This document shows, piece by piece, positions 19,601 to 36,690 of a stretch of DNA of 64,000 nt. The translations under genes were made by a program, and so were the position numbers. The notes beneath the pieces are model-generated. The model did not search any database. It saw only the letters and a program-made list of their open reading frames with translations, and was not told where the DNA came from. Origin of the DNA: Hanleya hanleyi (lineage: Eukaryota; Mollusca; Polyplacophora; Lepidopleurida; Hanleyidae); assembly GCA_036873755.1 (NCBI GenBank), contig JAVTVY010045406.1:124001-188000 (forward strand). The letters run 5' to 3'. Numbering within the stretch: the stretch's first letter is position 1; the number at the start of each line of letters is the position of its first letter.

Positions 19601-22600
19601 TAACACCGCTTTGACACTCGACTCCATGTACATTCCTCCCTAACACCGCTTTGATATTCAACTAAACATACATTCCTCCCTTACACTGGTTGGCACTCGA
19701 CTTCACGGGCATTCAACACCAATTTGACACTGAACTAAACATATATTCCTTCCTAACAACAATTTGACATTCGACTTCACATACATTCTGCGACACTGCT
19801 TTGACACTCAGCTAAACATACATTCCTCCCTAATACAGCTTTGACACTCGATTGCACGTACATTTTCCCTAATACCGCTTTGACACTAAACTTCAAATAT
19901 ATTCCTTCCTAACCGTGGTTTGAAACTCAACTTCATGCACACTCATGGCGAACACCCTGCTTCGACATTACCCCAGTTACGGTTTGGTGGAGAAATTATC
20001 TGACGTCTATAGCTGAAATGACCCTAAACCTGATAGTTATGAAGCATACCTAACCCTAAGTCCTAATCCCGCTTTGACACTCGACTTCACATACATTCCT
20101 CCCAAACACCGCTTTGACACTCGACTCCATGTACACCGCTTTGACACTATACTTCACATACATTCCTCCCTAACACTGGTTGACACTCGACTTCACCTGC
20201 ATTCCTCCCTAACACCGCTTTGACACTCGACTCCATGTACACCGCTTTGACACTATACTTCACATACATTCCTCCCTAACACTGGTTGACACTCGACTTC
20301 ACCTACATTCCTCCCTAACACCGCTTTGACACTCGACTCCATGTACACCGCTTTGACACTATACTTCACATAGATTCCTCCCTAACACTGGTTGACACTC
20401 GACTTCACGTACATTCCTGCCTAACACCGCTTTGACACTCGACTCCATGTACACCGCTTTGACACTATACTTCACATACATTCCTCCCTAACACTGGTTG
20501 ACACTCGACTTCACGTACATTCACCCCTAACACCGGTTTGACATTCGATTAAACATATATTCCTCCATGACATGCTTTGACACTCGATTGCACGTACATT
20601 CCTCCCTAACACCGCTTTGACACTCGACGCCATGTACACCGCTTTGACACTATACTTCACATACATTCCTCCCTAACACTGGTTGACACTCGACTTCACC
20701 TACATTCCTTCCTAACACCGCTTTGACACTCGACTCCATGTACACCGCTTTGACACTATACTTCACATACATTCCTCCCTAACACTGGTTGACACTCGAC
20801 TTCACGTACATTCCCCCCTAACACCGGTTTGACATTCGATTAAACATATATTCCTCCTGACATGCTTTGACACTCGATTGCACGTACATTCCTCCCTAAC
20901 ACCGCTTTGACATTCGAGTAAACATAGATTCCTCTCTAACACTGGTTGACACTCGACTCCACGTACATTCCTCCCTAACACTGCTTTGACACTCAACTCC
21001 ATGTACATTCCTCCCTAACACCGCTTTGACATTCGAGTAAACATACATTCCTCTCTAACACTGGTTGACACTCGACTCCACCTACAGCTTCGACATTAGC
21101 CTAGTTACGCTTTGGTGGAGAAATTATCTGACTTCTATAGCTGAAATAACCCTAAACCTCATAGTTATGAAGCATACCTAACCCTAAGTCCTAATCCCGC
21201 TTTGACACTCGACCTGACATACATTCCTCACCTACCACCGCTTTGACACTCGGCTTCACGTACATTCCTCCCTAACACCGCTTTGACAGTCGATTTCACA
21301 TACATTCCTCCCTAACACCGCTTTGACATTCGGATTCACATACATTCCTCCCTAACACCGCTTTGACACTCGAATTCACATACATTCCTCCCCAACACCG
21401 CTTTGACACTCGACTTCACATACATTCGTCCCTAACACTGGTTGACACTCGACCTCACGCACATTCCTCCGTAACACCGCTTTGACACTCGACTCCATGT
21501 ACATTCCTCCCTAACACCGCTTTGACATTCAACTAAACATACATTCCTCCCTTACACTGGTTGGCACTCGACTTCACGGGCATTCAACACCGCTTTGACG
21601 CTGAACTAAACATATATTCCTCCCTAACAACAATTTGACATTAGACTTCACATACACTGCTTTGACACTCAGCTAAACATACATTCCTCCCTAATACAGC
21701 TTTGACACTCGATTGCACGTACATATTTCCATAATACCGCTTTGACACTGAACTTCAGATATATTCCTTCCTAACCGTGGTTTGAAACTCAACTTCATGC
21801 ACACTCATGGCGAACACCCTGCTTCGACATTACCCCAGTTACGGTTTGGTGGAGAAATTATCTGACGTCTATAGCTGAAATGACCCTGAACCTGATAGTT
21901 ATGAAGCATACCCAATCCTAAGTCCTAATCCCGCTTTGACACTGGACTTCACATACATTCCTCCCGAACACCACTTTGACAATCAACTTCACTTATATTC
22001 CTCCCTAACACCGCTTTGACACTCGATTTGACATACATTCCTCCCTAACACCGCTTTGACAGTCGACTTCACATACATTCCTCCCTAAAACCGCTTTGAC
22101 ACTCAACTTCACATACATTCCTACCTAACACCTCTTTGACACTCGACTCCATGTACATTCCTCCCTAACCTGATAGTTATGAAGCATGCCTAACCCTAAG
22201 TCCTAATCCCGCTTTGACACTCGACCTCAAATACATTCCTCCCTAACACCGCTTTGAAACTAGACTTCACGTACATTCCTCCCTAACACCACTTTGACAG
22301 TCGACTTCACATACATTCCTCCCTAACACCGTCTTGACAATCGACTTCACATAAATTCCTCCCTAACATCGCTTTGACAGTCGACTTCACATAGATTCCT
22401 CCATAACACCGCTTTGACATTCGACTTCACACACATTCCTCCCTAACTCTGGTTGACACTCGACTCCACATACATTCCTCCCTAACACCGCTTTGACACT
22501 CAAATCCATGTACATTCCTCCCTAACACCGCTTTGACATTCGAGGAAACATACATTCCTCCCTAACACTGGTTGACACTTGACTTAACGTACAAGTTCGA

Positions 22601-25600
22601 CATTAGGCTAGTTACGCTTTGGTGGAGAAATTATCTGACTTCTATAGCTGAAATGACCCTAAACCTGATAGTTATGAAGCATACCTAACCCTAAGTCCTA
22701 ATCCCGCTTTGACACTCGACTTCACACACATTCCTCCCAAACACCGCTTTGACATTCGACTCCATGTACACCGCTTTGACACTATACTTCACATACATTC
22801 CTCCCTAACACTGGTTGACACTCGACTTCTCGTTCCTCCCTAACACCGGTTTGACATTCGATTAAACATATATTCCTCCATGACATGCTTTGACACTCGA
22901 TTGCACGTACATTCCTCCCTAACACCGCTTTGACACTCGACTCCATGTACACCGCTTTGACACTATACTTCACATAGATTCCTCCCTAACACTGGTTGAC
23001 ACTCGACTTCACGTACATTTCTGCCTAACACCGCTTTGACACTCGACTCCATGTACACCGCTTTGACACTATACTTCACATACATTCCTCCCTAACACTG
23101 GTTGACACTCGACTTCATGTACATTCCTCCCTAACACCGGTTTGACATTATATATTCCACCATGACATGCTTTGACACTCGATTGCACGTACATTCCTCC
23201 CTAACACCGCTTTGACACTCGACTCCATGTACACCGCTTTGACACTATGCTTCACATACATTCCTCCCTAACACTGGTTGACACTCGACTTCACCTACAT
23301 TCCTCCCTAACACCGCTTGACACTCGACTCCATGTACATTCCTCCCTAACACCGCTTTGATATTCAACTAAACATACATTCCTCCCTTACACTGGTTGGC
23401 ACTCGACTTCACGGGCATTCAACACCAATTTGACACTGAACTAAACATATATTCCTTCCTAACAACAATTTGACATTCGACTTCACATACATTATGCGAC
23501 ACTGCTTTGACACTCAGCTAAACATACATTCCTCCCTAATACAGCTTTGACACTCGATTGCACGTACATTTTCCCTAATACCGCTTTGACACTAAACTTC
23601 AAATATATTCCTTCCTAACCGTGGTTTGAAACTCAACTTCATGCACACTCATGGCGAACACCCTGCTTCGACATTACCCCAGTTACGGTTTGGTGGAGAA
23701 ATTATCTGACGTCTATAGCTGAAATGACCCTAAACCTGATAGTTATGAAGCATACCTAACCCTAAGTCCTAATCCCGCTTTGACACTCGACTTCACATAC
23801 ATTCCTCCCAAACACCGCTTTGACAATCAACTTCACTTATATTCCTCCCTAACACCGCTTTGACACTCGATTTGACATACATTCCTCCCTAATACCGCTT
23901 TGACAGTCGACTTCACATACATTCCTCCCTAAAACCGCTTTGACACTCAACTTCACATACATTCCTCCCTAACACCTCTTTGACACTCGACTCCATGTAC
24001 ATTCCTCCCTAACCTGATAGTTATGAAGCATACCTAACCCTAAGTCCTAATCCCGCTTTGACACTCGACCTCAAATACATTCCTCCCTAACACCGCTTTG
24101 AAACTAGACTTCACGTACATTCCTCCCTAACACCACTTTGACAGTCGACTTCACATACATTCCTCCCTAACACCGCCTTGACAATCGACTTCACATACAT
24201 TCCTCCCTAACATCGCTTTGACAGTCGACTTCAAATAGATTCCTCCCTAACACCGCTTTGACATTCGACTTCACATACAGTCCTCCCTAACACCGTTTTG
24301 ACACTCGACTTCACATACATTCCTCCCGAACACCGCCTTGACACTCGACTTCACACACATTCCTCCCTAACTCTGGTTGACACTCGACTCCACATACATT
24401 CCTCCCTAACACCGCTTTGACACTCAAATCCATGTACATTCCTCCCTAACACCGCTTTGACATTCGAGGAAACATACATTCCTCCCTAACACTGGTTGAC
24501 ACTTGACTTAACGTACAAGTTCGACATTAGCCTAGTTACGCTTTGGTGGAGAAATTATCTGACTTCTATAGCTGAAATGACCCTAAACCTGATAGTTATG
24601 AAGCATACGTAACCCTAAGTCCTAATCCCGCTTTGACACTCGACTTCACACACATTCCTCCCAAACACCGCTTTGACATTCGACTCCATGTACACCGCTT
24701 TGACACTATACTTCACATACATTCCTCCCTAACACTGGTTGACACTCGACTTCACGTTCCTCCCTACCACCGGTTTGACATTCGATTAAACATATATTCC
24801 TCCATGACATGCTTTGACACTCGATTGCACGTACATTCCTCCCTAACACCGCTTTGACACTCGACTCCATGTACACCGCTTTGACACTATACTTCACATA
24901 CATTCCTCCCTAACACTGGTTGACACTCGACTTCACCTACATTCCTCCCTAACACCGCTTTGACACTCGACTCCATGTACACCGCTTTGACACTATACTT
25001 CACATACATTCCTCCCTAACACTGGTTGACACTCGACTTCTCCTACATTCCTCCCTAACACCGCTTTGACACTCGACTCCATGTACACCGCTTTGACACT
25101 ATACTTCACATACATTCCTCCCTAACACTGGTTGACACTCGACTTCACCTGCATTCCTCCCTAACACCGCTTTGACACTCGACTCCATGTACACCGCTTT
25201 GACACTATACTTCACATACATTCCTCCCTAACACTGGTTGACACTCGACTTCACCTACATTCCTCCCTAACACCGCTTTGACACTCGACTCCATGTACAC
25301 CGCTTTGACACTATACTTCACATAGATTCCTCCCTAACACTGGTTGACACTCGACTTCACGTACATTCCTGCCTAACACCGCTTTGACACTCGACTCCAT
25401 GTACACCGCTTTGACACTATACTTCACATACATTCCTCCCTAACACTGGTTGACACTCGACTTCACGTTCCTCCCTAACACCGGTTTGACATTCGATTAA
25501 ACATATATTCCTCCATGACATGCTTTGACACTCGATTGCACGTACATTCCTCCCTAACACCGCTTTGACACTCGACTCCATGTACACCGCTTTGACACTA

Positions 25601-28600
25601 TACTTCACATACATTCCTCCCTAACACTGGTTGACACTCGACTTCACCTACATTCCTCCCTAACACCGCTTTGACACTCGACTCCATGTACACCGCTTTG
25701 ACACTATACTTCACATACATTCCTCCCTAACACTGGTTGACACTCGACTTCACGTACATTCCCCCCTAACACCGGTTTGACATTCGATTAAACATATATT
25801 CCTCCATGACATGCTTTGACACTCGATTGCACGTACATTCCTCCCTAACACCGCTTTGACATTCGAGTAAACATAGATTCCTCTCTAACACTGGTTGACA
25901 CTCGACTCCACGTACATTCCTCCCTAACACTGCTTTGACACTCAACTCCATGTACATTCCTCCCTAACACCGCTTTGACATTCGAGTAAACATACATTCC
26001 TCTCTAACACTGGTTGACACTCGACTCCACGTACATTCCTCCCTAACACTGCTTTGACACTCAACTCCATGTACATTCCTCCCTAACACCGCTTTGACAT
26101 TCGAGTAAACATACATTCCTCTCTAACACTGGTTGACACTCGACTCCACCTACAGCTTCGACATTAGCCTAGTTACGCTTTGGTGGAGAAATTATCTGAC
26201 TTCTATAGCTGAAATGACCCTAAACCTGATAGTTCTGAAGCATACCTAATCCTAAGTCCTAATCCCGCTTTGACACTCGACCTGACATACATTCCTCACC
26301 TACCACCGCTTTGACACTCGGCTTCACGTACATTCCTCCCTAACACCGCTTTGACAGTCGATTTCACATACATTCCTCCCTAACACCGCTTTGACATTCG
26401 GATTCACATACATTCCTCCCTAACACCGCTTTGACACTCGAATTCACATACATTCCTCCCCAACACCGCTTTGACACTCGACTTCACATACATTCGTCCC
26501 TAGCACTGGTTGACACTCGACTTCACGTACATTCCTCCCTAACACCGCTTTGATATTCAACTAAACATACATTCCTCCCTTACACTGGTTGGCACTCGAC
26601 TTCACGGGCATTCAACACCAATTTGACACTGAACTAAACATATATTCCTTCCTAACAACAATTTGACATTCGACTTCACATACAATCTGCGACACTGCTT
26701 TGACACCCAGCTAAACATACATTCCTCCCTAATACAGCTTTGACACTCGATTGCACGTACATTTTCCCTAATACCGCTTTGACACTAAACTTCAAATATA
26801 TTCCTTCCTAACCGTGGTTTGAAACTCAACTTCATGCACACTCATGGCGAACACCCTGCTTCGACATTACCCCAGTTACGGTTTGGTGGAGAAATTATCT
26901 GACGTCTATAGCTGAAATGACCCTGAACCTGATAGTTATGAAGCATACCCAATCCTAAGTCCTAATCCCGCTTTGACACTGGACTTCACATACATTCCTC
27001 CCGAACACCACTTTGACAATCAACTTCACTTATATTCCTCCCTAACACCGCTTTGACACTCGATTTGACATACATTCCTCCCTAATACCGCTTTGACAGT
27101 CGACTTCACATACATTCCTCCCTAAAACCGCTTTGACACTCAACTTCACATACATTCCTCCCTAACACCTCTTTGACACTCGACTCCATGTACATTCCTC
27201 CCTAACCTGATAGTTATGAAGCATACCTAACCCTAAGTCCTAATCCCGCTTTGACACTCGACCTCAAATACATTCCTCCCTAACACCGCTTTGAAACTAG
27301 ACTTCACGTACATTCCTCCCTAACACCACTTTGACAGTCGACTTCACATACATTCCTCCCTAACACCGCCTTGACAATCGACTTCACATAAATTCCTCCC
27401 TAACACCGCTTTGACATTCGACTTCACATACAGTCCTCCCTAACACCGCTTTGACACTCGACTTCACATACATTCCTCCCGAACACCGCCTTGACACTCG
27501 ACTTCACACACATTCCTCCCTAACTCTGGTTGACACTCGACTCCACATACATTCCTCCCTAACACCGCTTTGACACTCAAATCCATGTACATTCCTCCCT
27601 AACACCGCTTTGACATTCGAGGAAACATACATTCCTCCCTAACACTGGTTGACACTTGACTTAACGTACAAGTTCGACATTAGCCTAGTTACGCTTTGGT
27701 GGAGAAATTATCTGACTTCTATAGCTGAAATGACCCTAAACCTGATAGTTATGAAGCATACCTAACCCTAAGTCCTAATCCCGCTTTGACACTCGACTTC
27801 ACACACATTCCTCCCAAACACCGCTTTGACATTCGACTCCATGTACACCGCTTTGACACTATACTTCACATACATTCCTCCCTAACACTGGTTGACACTC
27901 GACTTCACGTTCCTCCCTAACACCGGTTTGACATTCGATTAAACATATATTCCTCCATGACATGCTTTGACACTCGATTGCACGTACATTCCTCCCTAAC
28001 ACCGCTTTGACACTCGACTCCATGTACACCGCTTTGACACTATACTTCACATAGATTCCTCCCTAACACTGGTTGACACTCGACTCCACGTACATTCCTG
28101 CCTAACACCGCTTTGACACTCGACTCCATGTACACCGCTTTGACACTATACTTCACATACATTCCTCCCTAACACTGGTTGACACTCGACTTCACGTACA
28201 TTCACCCCTAACACCGGTTTGACATTCGATTAAACATATATTCCTCCATGACATGCTTTGACACTCGATTGCACGTACATTCCTCCCTAACACCGCTTTG
28301 ACACTCGACGCCATGTACACCGCTTTGACACTATACTTCACATACATTCCTCCCTAACACTGGTTGACACTCGACTTCACCTACATTCCTTCCTAACACC
28401 GCTTTGACACTCGACTCCATGTACACCGCTTTGACACTATACTTCACATACATTCCTCCCTAACACTGGTTGACACTCGACTTCACGTACATTCCCCCCT
28501 AACACCGGTTTGACATTCGATTAAACATATATTCCTCCATGACATGCTTTGACACTCGATTGCACGTACATTCCTCCCTAACACCGCTTTGACATTCGAG

Positions 28601-31600
28601 TAAACATAGATTCCTCTTTAACACTGGTTGACACTCGACTCCACGTACATTCCTCCCTAACACTGCTTTGACACTCAACTCCATGTACATTCCTCCCTAA
28701 CACCGCTTTGACATTCGAGTAAACATACATTCCTCTCTAACACTGGTTGACACTCGACTCCACGTACATTCCTCCCTAACACTGCTTTGACACTCAACTC
28801 CATGTACATTCCTCCCTAACACCGCTTTGACATTCGAGTAAACATACATTCCTCTCTAACACTGGTTGACACTCGACTCCACCTACAGCTTCGACATTAG
28901 CCTAGTTACGCTTTGGTGGAGAAATTATCTGACTTCTATAGCTGAAATGACCCTAAACCTGATAGTTATGAAGTATACCTAACCCTAAGTCCTAATCCCG
29001 CTTTGACACTCGACCTGACATACATTCCTCACCTACCACCGCTTTGACACTCGGCTTCACGTACATTCCTCCCTAACACCGCTTTGACAGTCGATTTCAC
29101 ATACATTCCTCCCTAACACCGCTTTGACATTCGGATTCACGTACATTCCTCCCTAACACCGCTTTGACATTCGAGGAAACATACATTCCTCCCTAACACT
29201 GGTTGACACTTGACTTAACGTACAACTTCGACAGAGCCCTAGTTACGCTTTGATGGTAAATTATCTGACTTCTATAGCTGAAATGACCCTAAACCTGATA
29301 GTTATGAAGCATACCTAACCCTAAGTCCTAATCCCGCTTTGACACTCGACTTCACATACATTCCTCCCTAACACTGGTTGACACTCGACTTCACGTACAT
29401 TCCTCCCTAACACCGGTTTGACATTCGATTAAACATATATTCCTCCATGACATGCTTTGACACTCGATTGCACGTACATTCCTCCCTAACACCGCTTTGA
29501 CACTCGACTCCATGTACACCGCTTTGACACTATACTTCACATACATTCCTCCCTAACACTGGTTGACACTCGACTTCACCAACATTCCTCCCTAACACCG
29601 CTTTGACACTCGACTCCATGTACACCGCTTTGACACTATACTTCACATACATTCCCCCCTTACACTGGTTGACACTCGACTTCACGTACATTCCCCCCTA
29701 ACACCGGTTTGACATTCGATTAAACATATATTCCTCCATGACATGCTTTGACACTCGATTGCACGTACATTCCTCCCTAACACCGCTTTGACATTCGAGT
29801 AAACATAGATTCCTCTCTAACACTTGTTGACACTCGACTCCACGTACATTCCTCCCTAACACTGCTTTGACACTCAACTCCATGTACATTCCTCCCTAAC
29901 ACCGCTTTGACATTCGAGTAAACATACATTCCTCTCTAACACTGGTTGACACTCGACTCCACGTACAGCTTCGACATTAGCCTAGTTACGCTTTGGCGGA
30001 GAAATTATCTGACTTCTATAGCTGAAATTCGTCTAAACCTGATAGTTATGAAGCATACCTAACCCTAAGTCCTAATCCCGCTTTGACACTCGACCTGACA
30101 TACATTCCTCCCTAACACCGCTTTGACACTCGGCTTCACGTACATTCCTCCCTAACACCGCTTTGACAGTCGATTTCACATACATTCCTCCCTAACACCG
30201 CTTTGACATTCGGATTCACATACATTCCTCCCTAACACCGCTTTGACACTCGAATTCACATACATTCGTCCCTAACACTGGTTGACACTCGACCTCACGC
30301 ACATTCCTCCCTAACACCGCTTTGACACTCGACTCCATGTACATTCTTCCCTAACACCGCTTTGACACTCGACTTCACATACATTCGTCCCTAACACTGG
30401 TTGACACTCGACCTCACGCACATTCCTCCCTAACACCGCTTTGACACTCGACTTCACATACATTCGTCCCTAACACTGGTTGACACTCAACTTCACGCAC
30501 ATTCCTCCCTAACACCGCTTTGACACTCGACTCCATGTACATTCCTCCCTAACACCGCTTTGACATTCAACTAAACATACATTCCTCCCTTACACTGGTT
30601 GGCACTCGACTTCACGGGCATTCAACACCGCTTTGACGCTGAACTAAACATATATTCCTCCCTAACAACAATTTGACATTAGACTTCACATACACTGCTT
30701 TGACACTCAGCTAAACATACATTCCTCCCTAATACAGCTTTGACACTCGATTGCACGTACATATTTCCATAATACCGCTTTGACACTGAACTTCAGATAT
30801 ATTCCTTCCTAACCGTGGTTTGAAACTCAACTTCATGCACACTCATGGCGAACACCCTGCTTCGACATTACCCCAGTTACGGTTTGGTGGAGAAATTATC
30901 TGACGTCTATAGCTGAAATGACCCTGAACCTGATAGTTATGAAGCATACCCAACCCTAAGTCCTAATCGCGCTTTGACACTGGACTTCACATACATTCCT
31001 CCCGAACACCACTTTGACAATCAACTTAACTTACATTCCTCCCTAACACCGCTTTGACACTCGATTTGACATACATTCCTCCCTAACACCGCTTTGACAG
31101 TCGACTTCACATACATTCCTCCCTAAAACCACTTTGCCACTCAACTTCACATACATTCCTCCCTAACACCTCTTTGACACTCGACTCCATGTACATTCCT
31201 CCCTAACCTGATATCTATGAAGCATACCTAACCCTAAGTCCTAATCCCGCTTTGACACTCGACCTCAAATACATTCCTCCCTAACACCGCTTTGAAACTA
31301 GACTTCACGTACATTCCTCCCTAACACCACTTTGACAGTCGACTTCACATACATTCCTCCCTAATACCGCCTTGACAATCGACTTCACATACATTCCTCC
31401 CTAACACCGCTTTGACAGTCGACTTCAAATAGATTCCTCCCTAACACCGCTTTGACATTCGACTTCACATACAGTCCTCCCTAACACCGTTTTGACACTC
31501 GACTTCACATACATTCCTCCCGAACACCGCCTTGACACTCGACTTCACACACATTCCTCCCTAACACCGCCTTGACAATCGACTTCACATACATTCCTCC

Positions 31601-34600
31601 CTAACACGGCCTTGACAATCGACTTCACATACATTCCTCCCTAACATCGCTTTGACAGTCGACTTCACATAGATTCCTCCCTAACACCGCTTTGACATTC
31701 GACTTCACATACAGTCCTCCCTAACACCGCTTTGACACTCGACTTCACATACATTCCTCCCGAACACCGCCTTGACACTCGACTTCACACACATTCCTTC
31801 CTAACTCTGGTTGACACTCCACTCCACATACATTCCTCCCTAACACCGCTTTGACACTCAACTCCATGTACATTCCTCCCTAACGCCGCTTTGACATTCG
31901 AGGAAACATACATTCCTCCCTAACACTGGTTGACACTTGACTTAACGTACAACTTCGACATTAGCCTAGTTACGCTTTGGTGGAGAAATTATCTGACTTC
32001 TATAGCTGAAATGACCCTAAACCTGATAGTTATGAAGCATACCTAAGCCTAAGTTCTAATCCCGCTTTGACACTCGACTTCACATACATTCCTCCCAAAC
32101 ACCGCTTTGACACTAGACTCCATGTACACCGCTTTGACACTATACTTCACATACATTCCTCCCTAACACTGGTTGACACTCGACTTCACGTTCCTCCCTA
32201 ACACCGGTTTGACATTCGATTAAACATATATTCCTCCATGACATGCTTTGACACTCGATTGCACGTACATTCCTCCCTAACACCGTTTTGACACTCGACT
32301 CCATGTACACCGCTTTGACACTATACTTCACATAGATTCCTCCCTAACACTGGTTGACACTCGACTTCACGTACATTCCTGCCTAATACCGCTTTGACAC
32401 TCGACTCCATGTACACCGCTTTGACACTATACTTCACATACATTCCTCCCTAACACTGGTTGACACTCGACTTCACGTACATTCCCCCTAACACCGGTTT
32501 GACATTCGATTAAACATATATTCCTCCATGACATGCTTTGACACTCGATTGCACGTACATTCCTCCCTAACACCGCTTTGACATTCGAGTAAACATAGAT
32601 TCCTCTCTAACACTGGTTGACACTCGACTCCACGTACATTCCTCCCTAACACTGCTTTGACACTCAACTCCATGTACATTCCTCCCTAACACCGCTTTGA
32701 CATTCGAGTAAACATACATTCCTCTCTAACACTGGTTGACACTCGACTCCACGTACAGCTTCGACATTAGCCTAGTTACGCTTTGGTGGAGAAATTATCT
32801 GACTTCTATAGCTGAAATGACCCTAAACCTGATAGCTATGAAGCATACCTAACCCTAAGTCCTAATCCCGCTTTGACACTCGACCTGACATACATTCCTC
32901 CCTAACACCGCTTTGACACTCGGCTTCACGTACATTCCTCCCTAACACCGCTTTGACAGTCGATTTCACATACATTCCTCCCTAACACCGCTTTGACATT
33001 CGGATTCACATACATTCCTACCTAACACCGCTTTGACACTCGAATTCACATACATTCCTCCCCAACACCGCTTTGACACTCGAATTCACATACATTCGTC
33101 CCTAGCACTGGTTGACACTCGACTTCACGTACATTCCTCCCTAACACCGCTTTGACACTCGACTCCATGTACATTCCTCCCTAACACCGCTTTGATATTC
33201 AACTAAACATACATTCCTCCCTTACACTGGTTGGCACTCGACTTCACGGGCATTCAACACCAATTTGACACTGAACTAAACATATATTCCTTCCTAACAA
33301 CAATTTGACATTCGACTTCACATACAATCTGCGACACTGCTTTGACACTCAGCTAAACATACATTCCTCCCTAATACAGCTTTGACACTCGATTGCACGT
33401 ACATTTTCCCTAATACCGCTTTGACACTAAACTTCAAATATATTCCTTCCTAACCGTGGTTTGAAACTCAACTTCATGCACACTCATGGCGAACACCCTG
33501 CTTCGACATTACCCCAGTTACGGTTTGGTGGAGAAATTATCTGACGTCTATAGCTGAAATGACCCTGAACCTGATAGTTATGAAGCATACCCAACCCTAA
33601 GTCCTAATCCCGCTTTGACACTGGACTTCACATACATTCCTTCCGAACACCACTTTGACAATCAACTTAACTTACATTCCTCCCTAACACCGCTTTGACA
33701 CTCGATTTGACATACATTCCTCCCTAACATCGCTTTGACAGTCGACTTCACATACATTCCTCCCTAAAACCGCTTTGACACTCAACTTCACATACATTCC
33801 TCCCTAACACCTCTTTGACACTCGACTCCATGTACATTCCCCCCTAAGCTGATAGTTATGAAGCATACCTAACCCTAAGTCCTAATCCCGCTTTGACACT
33901 CGACCTCAAATACATTCCTCCCTAACACCGCTTTGAAACTAGACTTCACGTACATTCCTCCCTAACACCACTTTGACAGTCGACTTCACATACATTCCTC
34001 CCTAACACCGCCTTGATAATCGACTTCACATACATTCCTCCCTAACACCGCTTTGACAGTCGACTTCAAATAGATTCCTCCCTAACACCGCTTTGACATT
34101 CGACTTCACATACAGTCCTCCCTAACACCGCTTTGACAGTCGACTTCACATACATTCCTCCCTAAAACCGCTTTGACACTCAACTTCACATACATTCCTC
34201 CCTAACACCTCTTTGACACTCGACTCCATGTACATTCCTCCCTAACCTGATAGTTATGAAGCATACCTAACCCTAAGTCCTAATCCTGCTTTGACACTCG
34301 ACCTCAAATACATTGCTCCCTAACAGCGCTTTGAAACTAGACTTCACGTACATTCCTCCCTAACACCACTTTGACAGTCGACTTCACATACATTCGTCCC
34401 TAACACCGCCTGGACAATCGACTTCACATACATTCCTCCCTAACACCGCTTTGACAGTCGACTTCACATAGATTCCTCCCTTACACTGGTTGGCACTCGA
34501 CTTCACGGGCATTCAACACCGCTTTAACGCTGAAATAAACATATATTCCTCCCTAACAACAATTTGACATTAGACTTCTCATACACTGCTTTGACACTCA

Positions 34601-36360
34601 GCTAAACATACATTCCTCCCTAATACAGCTTTGACACCCGATTGCACGTACATATTTCCATAATACCGCTTTGACACTGAACTTCAGATATATTCCTTCC
34701 TAACCGTGGTTTGCAACTCAACTTCATGCACACTCATGCCGAACACCCTGCTTCGACATTACCCCAGTTACGGTTTGGTGGAGAAATTATCTGACGTCTA
34801 TAGCTGAAATGACCCTGAACCTGATAGTTATGAAGCATACCCAACCCTAAGTCCTAATCCCGCTTTGACACTGGACTTCACATACATTCCTCCCGAACAC
34901 CACTTTGACAATCAACTTAACTTACATTCCTCCCTAACACCGCTTTGACACTCGATTTGACATACATTCCTCCCTAACACCGCTTTGACAGTCGACTTCA
35001 CATACATTCCTCCCTAAAACCGCTTTGACACTCAACTTCACATACATTCCTCCCTAACACCTCTTTGACACTCGACTCCATGTACATTCCTCCCTAACCT
35101 GATAGTTATGAAGCATACCTAACCCTAAGTCCTAATCCCGCTTTGACACTCGACCTCAAATACATTCCTCCCTAACACCGCTTTGAAACTAGACTTCACG
35201 TACATTCCTCCCTAACACCACTTTGACAGTCGACTTCACATACATTCCTCCCTAACACCGCCTTGACAATCGACTTCACATACATTCCTCCCTAACATCG
35301 CTTTGACAGTCGACTTCAAATAGATTCCTCCCTAACACCGCTTTGACATTCGACTTCACATACAGTCCTCCCTAACACCGTTTTGACACTCGACTTCACA
35401 TACATTCCTCCCGAACACCGCCTTGACACTCGACTTCACACACATTCCTCCCTAACTCTGGTTGACACTCGACTCCACATACATTCCTCCCTAACACCGC
35501 TTTGACACTCAACTCCATGTACATTCCTCCCTAACACCGCTTTGACATTCGAGGAAACATACATTCCTCCCTAACACTGGTTGACACTTGACTTCACGTA
35601 CAGCTTCGATATTAGCCTAGTTACGCTTTGGTGGAGAAATTATCTGACTTCTATAGCTGAAATGATCCTAAACCTGATAGTTATGAAGCATACCTAACCC
35701 TAAGTGCTAATCCCGCTTTGACACTCGACTTCACATACATTCCTCCCGAACACCACTTTGACAATCAACTTCACTTATATTCCTCCCTAACACCGCTTTG
35801 ACACTCGATTTGACATACATTCCTCCCTAACACCGCTTTGACAGTCGACTTCACATACATTCCTCCCTAAAACCGCTTTGACACTCAACTTCACATACAT
35901 TCCTCCCTAACACCTCTTTGACACTCGACTCCATGTACATTCCTCCCTAACCTGATAGTTATGAAGCATACCTAACCTTAAGTCCTAATGCCGCTTTGAC
36001 ACTCGACTTCACATACATTCCTCCCTAACACCGCTTTGACACTCGACTCCATGTACACCGCTTTGACACTATACTTCACATACATTTCTCCCTAACACTG
36101 GTTGACACTCGACTTCACGTACATTCCTCCCTAACACCGGTTTGACATTCGACTAAACATATATTCCTCCATGACATGCTTTGACACTCGATTGCACGTA
36201 CATTTTTCCCTAACACTGCTTTGACACTGCACTTCAGATATACTCCTTCGTAACAGTGCTTCGAAACTCAAGTTCACGCCCACTCCTGCCGAACACCCAG
36301 CGTCGACATTAGCCTAGTTACGCTTTGGTGGAGAAATTATCTGACTTCTATAGCTGAAAT

Positions 36361-36690
36361 GCTGTGATTGGATTATTAAAGGGATGACCATATCACTTAG
36401 AAGTTGAGAATATGTTTGTCACTAAATGAACTGTTCGTTGGATTATGCAGCAATAAATCTGATGTGTAGGTTATTGATTTGATAATTTGTCAGTTTGTAC
36501 ATTGAAAGTTCAGAGCTACATTGTAGGTTCCGCGAAATGTTCCTGAAATCTGTACTTGTCAGTGTTAAAATGCTGTAGGGCGATTCCGGCGTTACTCGGC
36601 CACCGAGGGCCCCTCATATGATTACAAGAAAGAGTAGCAAAATATCGACTCAGTGTTGGAATATGTAGGATGGGTAAAAGTGTCGCAGAC
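36361..36690 (+). repeat. 330-bp non-satellite block, copy 1
   Basis: Begins CTGTGATTGGATTATTAAAG directly after a connector and ends GGATGGGTAAAAGTGTCGCA. It is unrelated to the 40-bp units, occurs four times in the window, and is always followed by family A repeats. A CCAAT box on the minus strand (ATTGG) lies at its left end. No gene is seen in it. Confidence 0.8.
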